In this document: positions 1 to 4,876 of the stretch, in pieces
Numbering within the stretch: the first letter of the stretch is position 1
Layout: each line of letters opens with the position of its first letter
Source: Oscillospiraceae bacterium
GTDB lineage: Bacteria; Bacillota_A; Clostridia; Oscillospirales; Oscillospiraceae
DNA length: 7,462 nt
Assembly: GCA_017411665.1 (NCBI GenBank)
Contig: JAFQPT010000331.1
Span: 1-7,462 of the forward strand
Reading direction: 5' to 3'
Program-made: the position numbers and the translations under genes
Notes under the pieces: generated by a model
The model's database searches: none
Told to the model about the DNA's origin: nothing
Seen by the model: only the letters and a program-made list of their open reading frames with translations

Positions 1-503
1 CAATTTGCTTCAATAATCTTAGACAAGGGGGTAGAAAACAGAACGCCGGCTACGCCACTCATAGAGGTTGCTACACCGAGAAGCAGACCAATTTTATCCA
101 AGAACCACATATTCAGTGCAATGGTTGCAATTGTGCCAATGCAGGAAGACAAGCCAATACCGACCAACGCTCCAAATACATAGAAATGCCAAATCACCTT
201 GCTGAAGCCCAGACAAACATACGCAATACCGCCGATGGTCCCAAAGACTACAAGCATTTTACGACCGCCCCATTTGGGGAAAATTCCCTTCATCACAAAG
301 GGCCCAAGAAGCACACCCGTAAACATTGAAATGGTATAAAACAACTTCAAGGAAGACAATTCAACCCCAAGATCCGCAACAATGCTGTTATAGTAAAGTG
401 AAATAGCGGTAGATGTAAAATAAATTATACAGTTGATCAGGCATGCGAAAATCACGATCATAACATATCGGCTATTACTCTTTTTTACAGTAGCTTCATT
501 CAT
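1..503 (-). CDS. MFS transporter, N-terminal part (gene cut by left edge)
   Basis: The first 167 residues of a major facilitator superfamily secondary transporter are visible; the rest lies beyond the left edge. A short polar N-terminus (MNEATVKKSNSR) precedes hydrophobic segments at about residues 13-35, 54-72, 82-100, 104-132 and 139-158. FPKWGGRKML (about 75-84) sits where the family's loop 2-3 motif A (G-x3-D/R-R-x-G-R-R/K) belongs, in degenerate form. NMWFLDKIGLLLGVATSMSG (131-150) resembles the stretch seen in oxalate/formate-antiporter-like and monocarboxylate-like MFS members. The ATG at 501-503 is chosen because AAAGGAG (complement of 512-518) lies 8 nt upstream; the ATG at 506-508 stops after two codons. 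It is the third visible gene of the leftward operon, 51 nt after the second alcohol dehydrogenase, so it probably moves that pathway's substrate or product. Substrate and direction are unknown. Confidence 0.85.
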   Translation of the reverse strand, partial: MNEATVKKSNSRYVMIVIFACLINCIIYFTSTAISLYYNSIVADLGVELSSLKLFYTISMFTGVLLGPFVMKGIFPKWGGRKMLVVFGTIGGIAYVCLGFSKVIWHFYVFGALVGIGLSSCIGTIATIALNMWFLDKIGLLLGVATSMSGVAGVLFSTPLSKIIEAN

Positions 504-554
504 CGCATAATCTCCTTTCTCTTAATAAAGATTGAATTCCACGACAGTACATGT

Positions 555-1739
555 TTAGTCAAAATCGTAGTAGATTTCTTCAAGAACGTCTTCGATACGT
601 TCAGGATAGTTGCCGCCGGCCATAAACCACAGTGTATCCTTGGGCACATCGGGAGCCATCTTAATGAAGGTCTCGTGGTCGCAGCAGTCGGAAGGAGCAG
701 GAACACCAACGCTCTTGTACCAGTAAACAAACTTGTCTGCAATCTGATCAACTACATTCTTGGAATAAGGATCGATCTGCAGGTATTCAGCCAGCTGCGC
801 AGTGGTTGCCTTACACTTAGGCAGATAATGTCTTAGTACCGCAGGCTGTACCCAAGCACAAGCAATACCATGAGGCGTGCCAAAGAAATGAGTAATGGTG
901 TGAGCTACAGCATGATGCCAGCAGCCGGTACCGCCATAGAACATAGGCATTGCGGTTGCAATTGCCATAGCGCTTCGATACTGGATGTTGCCGGGATCCC
1001 TCTGCAGCTTAGGCAGAACTTCCCACAAAATTTTGAACAGATCCATGTTGACCAGGTTCTGCATGTAGTAATTACCATCGGTGATCAGCAGCTTGTTAAA
1101 TGCATGCGCAATAGCATCGCAGGCATTTGCAAGTGTGTTGACCTCATCAACCGTAACGGAGAAATTGGGATCAATGAACGCATAGTCAGGAGATGTGTCA
1201 CCGCTCATCAGAGTATCTTTTGTTCCCTGAGGACTGGTAATTACCGCACCAACAGAAAGCTCGCAGCCTGTGCCACTCATAGTGGGGACCATAAACAGCA
1301 TCATGGGAGACTTACGGGGATAATACTGGAAGCCTGCACCTACTGCAATCTGACTGAGGGTATGGTCGGGATTTGCAAGCAGATGACGAAGTGCTTTCGC
1401 GCTGTCTTCTACACTGCCGCCGCCGACAGCAACAATCGCATCGAAGCCCTTATCTTTTACATAATTGTAGGCTTCATAGATGGATGTCTGAGAAGGGTTG
1501 ACTTCTGTCTTATCGTAGATCTCATATGCAATACCAACTGCCTCAATGGTCTTTGCAATCTGATCTGCGTAACCCAGCGATCTGACAACAGGACCGGTCA
1601 GAAGCAGAACATTCTTCCGCTGATACATGGCCAGCTTTTCGCCAACCTTCGCGGAACATCCGGGGCCAAAGGTATAACCACAAGTCGGATTGTAGTCATA
1701 AGTTTTGGTGAACATTTTGTAGAACTTTTCGTTAACCAT
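555..1739 (-). CDS. Iron-containing alcohol dehydrogenase, paralogue 2 of a tandem pair
   Basis: A complete 394-residue cytoplasmic member of the Fe-ADH family (group III), which interconverts alcohols and aldehydes or ketones with NAD(P). Length is close to the usual 380-400. The N-terminal dinucleotide-binding domain carries GGGSVEDSAK at 106-115, matching the family GGGSxxDxAK loop. TMSGTGCELS (153-162) follows. By alignment to lactaldehyde reductase FucO, metal ligands are predicted as Asp208 and His212 (DAIAHAF), His276 (WHHAVAH) and His290 (TPHG), with His280 as the further conserved active-site His. All are present, so it should be active. The ATG start has AAAGGAG at 1748-1754 with 8-nt spacing. 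It follows its paralogue by 67 nt and precedes an MFS gene by 51 nt, so all three are probably co-transcribed. Cys-Trp before the third ligand and the unrecognised N-terminal region give no clear substrate. Confidence 0.93.
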   Translation of the reverse strand: MVNEKFYKMFTKTYDYNPTCGYTFGPGCSAKVGEKLAMYQRKNVLLLTGPVVRSLGYADQIAKTIEAVGIAYEIYDKTEVNPSQTSIYEAYNYVKDKGFDAIVAVGGGSVEDSAKALRHLLANPDHTLSQIAVGAGFQYYPRKSPMMLFMVPTMSGTGCELSVGAVITSPQGTKDTLMSGDTSPDYAFIDPNFSVTVDEVNTLANACDAIAHAFNKLLITDGNYYMQNLVNMDLFKILWEVLPKLQRDPGNIQYRSAMAIATAMPMFYGGTGCWHHAVAHTITHFFGTPHGIACAWVQPAVLRHYLPKCKATTAQLAEYLQIDPYSKNVVDQIADKFVYWYKSVGVPAPSDCCDHETFIKMAPDVPKDTLWFMAGGNYPERIEDVLEEIYYDFD

Positions 1740-1806
1740 AAATGATTCTCCTTTACAAATATTATGAATGGTGACTTATCACCCACTGTACACGAAATAT
1801 GAAGTA
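1740..1806 (-). other. Gap between the two dehydrogenase genes, no terminator
   Basis: The 67-nt spacer holds the ribosome site of the downstream dehydrogenase and a small inverted repeat, GGTGA-CTTA-TCACC at 1770-1783. The 5-bp stem has no T-run after it in the leftward direction, so it does not look like a terminator. It may be an mRNA processing or stability hairpin, or chance. The lack of a terminator supports one transcript for both dehydrogenases and the transporter. Confidence 0.5.
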
Positions 1807-2991
1807 TTAGGCAAAATCGTTCCAAGCTTCTACCAGAACTTCTTCAACGGTTGCGGGATAATTGCCACCCGCCATATGCCAGAAGCTGTCCTTGGGAACA
1901 TCAGGTCCCATCTTCATCCAGATGTCATAATCACAGGAGTCTGCGGGAGAAGGAATACCAATACTCTTGTACCATTCGATCATCTTATTGCAGATATCAT
2001 CCACTACGGTGTATGTATTGGGGTTCAGACCCAGCATTTCAGCCAGCTGTACAGTTGTGGCAGTGCACTTGGGCAGATAGCGGCGCAGTACTGCAGGCTG
2101 CACCCATGCACAAGCGATACCATGAGATGTACCGAAATAATGGGTAATAGTATGTGCATAAGCATGACCCCAGCACTTATTGCCGCTGTAGAACATTGGC
2201 ATGGCTGTTGCCAAAGCGATTGCACTACGGTAAGAAACGTCATCGGGCTTTGCGAGTGCCTTGGGAACGACTTCCAGCAAAATCTTGATCAGATCCACGT
2301 TGACCAGAGTCTGCATATAGTAAATACCGTCGGTGATCAGCAGCTTATTGAAGCCGTGTGCAATGGCATCACATGCAGCTGCGATGGTGGGCTTTGCAGG
2401 AAGGCCGATGGAGAAATTGGGGTCAATAAATGCGAAGTCGGGAGCAGTGTCCCCGCTCAGGCAGGTATCCTTAGTACCTACAGGGCTGGTGATCACTGCA
2501 CCGGCAGACAACTCACAACCGGTACCGTTCATAGTCGGTACGGTAAACAGCAGAACAGGAGATCTGCGGGGGCGGTACTGGAAATTGGGCCCCATTGCGA
2601 TGTCGTTGATCTGCATGTCAGGATTGCCGCACAGATGTTTTACACCCTTGGCTGTGTCCATAACACTGCCGCCGCCCACTGCAACGATCACATCGAACCC
2701 CTTGCCTTTCATGTAATCAAAGGCGCGATGTACACATGCTGAGGAGGGGTTGACTTCAGTATCATCATAAATTTCATACTCGATGCCGCAGGCTGCGATC
2801 CCCTTAGCGACCAAGTCAGTATAGCCCAGAGAACGCACAGTGCGGCCGGTAATGATGAAAGCCTTTTTGCGCTGATACATGGCCAGCTTTTCTCCAACCT
2901 TAGCAGCACAACCGGGACCCAGGGTGTAGCCGCATGTTGGATTGAAATCATAAGGTTTGGTGAACATGTCATAAAATCTTTCGTTTACCAT
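1807..2991 (-). CDS. Iron-containing alcohol dehydrogenase, paralogue 1 of a tandem pair
   Basis: A complete 394-residue Fe-ADH (group III), aligning without gaps to the downstream neighbour at about 66% identity (262 of 394 by hand count). The cofactor loop is GGGSVMDTAK at 106-115. Predicted metal ligands Asp208, His212, His276 and His290 are all present, as is His280. It differs from its neighbour near the metal site: WGHAYAH instead of WHHAVAH, and TSHG instead of the usual TPHG before the last ligand. Variable stretches at 41-50, 81-90, 194-200 and 321-330 suggest a different substrate pocket or surface rather than a recent copy. It is the first gene of the leftward operon and diverges from the PucR-type regulator across 205 nt, a layout typical of a local regulator and its target. 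The ATG is supported by AAAAGGAG (3000-3007) with 8-nt spacing. Substrate unknown. Confidence 0.93.
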   Translation of the reverse strand: MVNERFYDMFTKPYDFNPTCGYTLGPGCAAKVGEKLAMYQRKKAFIITGRTVRSLGYTDLVAKGIAACGIEYEIYDDTEVNPSSACVHRAFDYMKGKGFDVIVAVGGGSVMDTAKGVKHLCGNPDMQINDIAMGPNFQYRPRRSPVLLFTVPTMNGTGCELSAGAVITSPVGTKDTCLSGDTAPDFAFIDPNFSIGLPAKPTIAAACDAIAHGFNKLLITDGIYYMQTLVNVDLIKILLEVVPKALAKPDDVSYRSAIALATAMPMFYSGNKCWGHAYAHTITHYFGTSHGIACAWVQPAVLRRYLPKCTATTVQLAEMLGLNPNTYTVVDDICNKMIEWYKSIGIPSPADSCDYDIWMKMGPDVPKDSFWHMAGGNYPATVEEVLVEAWNDFA

Positions 2992-3047
2992 ATGAACATC
3001 TCCTTTTCTAATTTTTCGTGGTTCAACTTATACCTTTTCTTGTGTTC

Positions 3048-3056
3048 ATCATAGCA
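3048..3056 (-). promoter_or_regulatory. Candidate extended -10 promoter for the dehydrogenase operon
   Basis: On the minus strand the sequence reads TG-C-TATGAT, an extended -10 element (TGnTATAAT with one mismatch). It would start transcription near 3041, leaving a leader of about 50 nt before the first dehydrogenase. No convincing -35 hexamer is found 16-18 nt upstream. That fits an extended -10 promoter and would also fit one needing an activator. The TGTCCA-N3-TGGAC repeat at 3109-3122 lies roughly 57 bp upstream of the -10, a plausible activator position. This is inference from the sequence only. Confidence 0.4.
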
Positions 3057-3099
3057 AAATTGCCGAAATAATAATGGACGATTTGTTATTAAATTAACA

Positions 3100-3128
3100 T
3101 TGACGTTTTGTCCATTTTGGACTACACT
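3100..3128 (+). promoter_or_regulatory. Candidate sigma-70 promoter of the PucR-type regulator
   Basis: A near-consensus -35 TTGACG (3100-3105) and a -10 TACACT (3123-3128, 4 of 6 matches) are separated by exactly 17 bp. Transcription would start near 3135, giving a leader of about 60 nt before the TTG start. An inverted repeat occupies the end of the spacer (3109-3122), abutting the -10 box, so protein bound there would compete with RNA polymerase. That suggests autorepression. Confidence 0.6.
3109..3122. promoter_or_regulatory. Candidate operator: TGTCCA-TTT-TGGAC inverted repeat
   Basis: GTCCA and TGGAC form a perfect 5-bp inverted repeat with a 3-nt spacer (3110-3122), inside the spacer of the regulator promoter and upstream of the dehydrogenase promoter. 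The same core with the same spacer length recurs inside the regulator gene at 3292-3310, as CATGTCCA-AAA-TGGACATG. A lone half-site TGGAC is at 3075-3079. Recurrence near a DNA-binding regulator's own gene suggests a binding site, but no protein has been shown to bind it. Confidence 0.4.
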
Positions 3129-3182
3129 ACAGCTAGTGAAGCACCACCTACTTTTTGTTTTAATTCGATTATATTCCCTTTT

Positions 3183-3199
3183 AGGAGATGATTCTTTTG
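3183..3199 (+). promoter_or_regulatory. Ribosome site that favours a TTG start for the regulator
   Basis: AGGAG at 3183-3187 directly abuts an in-frame ATG at 3188, leaving no spacing, which is unfavourable for initiation. The in-frame TTG at 3197-3199 is 9 nt from the AGGAG, a normal distance. Starting there gives MKLSLHILADWL, a typical beginning for this regulator type. The TTG is therefore preferred, adding only a three-residue difference to the protein. Confidence 0.7.
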
Positions 3200-4621
3200 A
3201 AATTAAGCCTTCATATTTTAGCTGATTGGCTCTCTGAGCAGGTTCCTTTGTCCGAAATTGACAAAGGCGAGTGTATTTACACTCGTGCGACCATGTCCAA
3301 AATGGACATGTCGCAACCAAGCGATTGTCTGATTGTGACAACAGACGAAAACAACCCCTCAGTTGTTTTGCTTGGAAATCACGAGCGATTGGTGCTCAAA
3401 TCGGAAAACGTATTGGATGTTTACATCGCAGTCGTAGATGCGTTTATTCACTATAATCGATGGGAATCGCAGTTAAAGGACGCTGTCCTCCAGATGCGTT
3501 CTTTCCAGGAAATCACCGAAATCGCTCACTCCGTCTTACCATACGATATTTTGGTGTTTGATTGGCGCGGCATGATTTTGGGTTCTTCTGACACCCCTGA
3601 AGTTGCTAAGCAACGTAAAATGCTGGATGCCTATGTATTTACAAAGATTCAAGAGGGTGAAATCTGCAAACAAGTTGCTCAAAATGCAATTCCGGCCGGA
3701 TTTGTTGACACTGAAGTGAAAGCCTCCGTTATCGCTATGAATGTCTACTTCCCAGATAACTCCTTTGTCATGTTTTATATCTCATCCGACAATACTCCAG
3801 GGAAAAACTTAGCCCACATGCAGCTTGCTTTGCACATGCGATCCATCCTCTCCTATATGAAGCCCACGAAAAGAGAAACAGAAAATCTCCTTCCCTTATA
3901 CACAGAAGTACAAAACATTCTTTCCGGCAGCACACCCAACCACAATGAAATCGAAGAGATCTGCAAATTTAAAGACTGGCTCAAAGATGAATATTATCTG
4001 CTTTACAGATTTGAAGGACACTCCAACTTCTCCATGAAACGAGATGGGCTGAACAGTATGCTCACCATGAAACTTACCAGAGCCTTGGTATTTACATTCA
4101 ATAAGCGGACGTATATGTTAATCCCGGAAAGTTACCAAAAGGAGGCTGAGACCGTACTGCAGACAACACTCCCCTACTTTGATACAACCGCAATTGTTTC
4201 TCTGCCTTTTTCTGATTGGGCCGATCTACCTTCCGCACGTGAGCAAACGGAGACCACACTTTCACTCTGTAGCAACGCAAGCGGAAAAATATATTATTGC
4301 CAAGACTATGTCTGGGAGTATATTTTCTCGAATGTACAGGAAATGTGTATAAAACTGAATCTCATTTCTCCCGACGTGCAGCTGCTAAAGGATTACGACA
4401 TAGAGCATGACACAGAGTTGTTAAAGACCTTAAATATTTATCTGAAGTGTCAGTCCAATATGACCTTGTCTGCAGAGAAGCTCTACATTCATCTAAACTC
4501 CATGAAATACAGAATTAAGAAAATTGAATCGCTGATTTCTTCCGATTTGAAGCAATACAAAGATCGTCAGATTCTACTGTTCTCCAGCGAAATTATCTTG
4601 GAAAAGCAAAGAAAAATGTAA
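3197..4621 (+). CDS. PucR/CdaR-type transcriptional regulator
   Basis: A complete regulator of 474 residues from the preferred TTG. The C-terminal region (about 405-446) has the PucR-type helix-turn-helix pattern: DTELLKTLNIYL, then LSAEKLYIHLNSMKYRIKKI, matching the family form LL-TL--YL...TA--L-IH-NT--YRL-KI. Ser-Met replaces the common Thr-Leu in the HLNS-M-KYR turn. The N-terminal 90 or so residues, ending in AFIHYNRWESQL, resemble the sensory module found in clostridial PucR-like proteins, and the middle is a variable, GAF/CdaR-like region. No membrane segment or signal peptide is seen, so it should be a cytoplasmic DNA-binding protein sensing a small molecule. It diverges from the alcohol dehydrogenase operon and ends before a strong terminator, so it is probably monocistronic. 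An inverted repeat in its promoter suggests autoregulation. The inducer is unknown; family members control purine, amino-acid and other catabolic genes. The first 60 codons carry an exceptional cluster of inverted repeats. Confidence 0.88.
   Translation: MKLSLHILADWLSEQVPLSEIDKGECIYTRATMSKMDMSQPSDCLIVTTDENNPSVVLLGNHERLVLKSENVLDVYIAVVDAFIHYNRWESQLKDAVLQMRSFQEITEIAHSVLPYDILVFDWRGMILGSSDTPEVAKQRKMLDAYVFTKIQEGEICKQVAQNAIPAGFVDTEVKASVIAMNVYFPDNSFVMFYISSDNTPGKNLAHMQLALHMRSILSYMKPTKRETENLLPLYTEVQNILSGSTPNHNEIEEICKFKDWLKDEYYLLYRFEGHSNFSMKRDGLNSMLTMKLTRALVFTFNKRTYMLIPESYQKEAETVLQTTLPYFDTTAIVSLPFSDWADLPSAREQTETTLSLCSNASGKIYYCQDYVWEYIFSNVQEMCIKLNLISPDVQLLKDYDIEHDTELLKTLNIYLKCQSNMTLSAEKLYIHLNSMKYRIKKIESLISSDLKQYKDRQILLFSSEIILEKQRKM
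3245..3267 (+). repeat. Inverted repeat 1 in the regulator gene
   Basis: CCTTTGTC (3245-3252) and GACAAAGG (3260-3267) are perfect 8-bp complementary arms with a 7-nt loop. It ends exactly where the next inverted repeat starts. It lies within codons of the regulator's N-terminal domain, so it could act as an mRNA hairpin or as a DNA site. Confidence 0.8.
3268..3285 (+). repeat. Inverted repeat 2 in the regulator gene
   Basis: CGAGTGTA (3268-3275) and TACACTCG (3278-3285) are perfect 8-bp arms around TT. The two-base loop is too tight for all eight pairs in RNA, so the top pair would open; as DNA it is a near-perfect palindrome. It abuts repeats 1 and 3 with no intervening base. Confidence 0.8.
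3286..3315 (+). repeat. Inverted repeat 3 in the regulator gene, carries the operator-like core
   Basis: The inner arms CATGTCCA (3292-3299) and TGGACATG (3303-3310) surround AAA. Skipping one bulged C at 3291, pairing continues from 3286-3290 to 3311-3315 (TGCGA with TCGCA), for a 13-bp stem. The TGTCCA-N3-TGGAC core is shared with the repeat in the regulator promoter at 3109-3122. Confidence 0.8.
3317..3375 (+). repeat. Nested inverted repeats, possible multibranched RNA junction
   Basis: An outer 6-bp pair, CCAAGC (3317-3322) with GCTTGG (3370-3375), encloses two inner hairpins: TTGTC (3325-3329) with GACAA (3337-3341), and AAAACAAC (3348-3355) with GTTGTTTT (3362-3369). The last arm abuts the closing outer arm. 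Together they could form a three-way junction in the regulator mRNA. Whether it folds this way is untested. Confidence 0.6.
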
Positions 4622-4688
4622 AAAACAGTAACGCCAAATGTCAGTGTAAATACATAACACTCCTATCGTTGAATTTTCGAAATTGCTA

Positions 4689-4727
4689 AAAAAGACTGGG
4701 TACCGTATTCAGGTATCCAGTCTTTTT
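4689..4727. terminator. Bidirectional intrinsic terminator between convergent genes
   Basis: AAAAAGACTGGGTACC (4689-4704) pairs with GGTATCCAGTCTTTTT (4712-4727) across a 7-nt loop, with one G-T wobble. On the plus strand the stem ends in a run of T, 68 nt after the regulator stop. On the minus strand it also ends in a T-run, serving the convergent flavin oxidoreductase gene from about 150 nt away. It should insulate the two transcription units. Confidence 0.9.
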
Positions 4728-4782
4728 ACTTAGTAAAAAACGTTCAGAAAAATATATGTGCACACGGTGATCATTAAAGAGC

Positions 4783-4868
4783 TCGGAACTGCAGCCCATG
4801 AATGGAAAGAGGTTTCGTTTCAAGGAAGTATGCTATTGCTAAAGGAGAGACATGAACTGCAGTTCCGA
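4783..4868. repeat. 12-bp inverted repeat downstream of the flavin oxidoreductase
   Basis: TCGGAACTGCAG (4783-4794) and CTGCAGTTCCGA (4857-4868) are perfect inverted copies separated by 62 nt. The right copy overlaps a self-complementary 12-mer, GAACTGCAGTTC (4854-4865). The pair lies just past the stop of the leftward oxidoreductase gene, in its 3' untranslated region, on the gene side of the terminator. It could form a long-stem 3' RNA structure or be the ends of a small element or rearrangement scar. No target-site duplication was recognised. Confidence 0.65.
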
Positions 4869-4876
4869 ATGATACC

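Larger units (their letters stand above)
4622..4876. other. Convergent intergenic region
   Basis: 255 nt without a convincing gene. It holds the bidirectional terminator and the 12-bp inverted repeat. The palindrome TGTGCACA is at 4757-4764. On the plus strand, two very short reading frames occur: 14 codons at 4798-4842 with a weak ribosome site, and six codons at 4852-4872 preceded by a strong AAAGGAGAG at 4841-4849. Neither resembles a known peptide. Confidence 0.6.

Noticed and set aside
870..1745. Long plus-strand open frame opposite the dehydrogenase at 555-1739
   Set aside because: It is antisense to a clear Fe-ADH with conserved motifs, rich in Cys and His with no recognisable domain; a shadow of codon bias.
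1770..1783. GGTGA-CTTA-TCACC hairpin as a terminator between the dehydrogenases
   Set aside because: Only 5 bp and no T-run follows in the leftward direction.
1768..2742. Long plus-strand open frame opposite the dehydrogenase at 1807-2991
   Set aside because: Same kind of antisense shadow as on the paralogue, no ribosome site or family motif; its similarity to the other shadow only reflects the duplicated genes.
3074..3115. ATGGAC/GTCCAT wider inverted repeat with TGTTA/TAACA inside it
   Set aside because: The two pairs do not share a centre (3094.5 against 3091.5) and are short; treated as a lone TGGAC half-site only.
2985..3341. 118-codon minus-strand frame across the divergent promoter region
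   Set aside because: It covers the promoters and the regulator's start, has no good ribosome site, and shows no domain.
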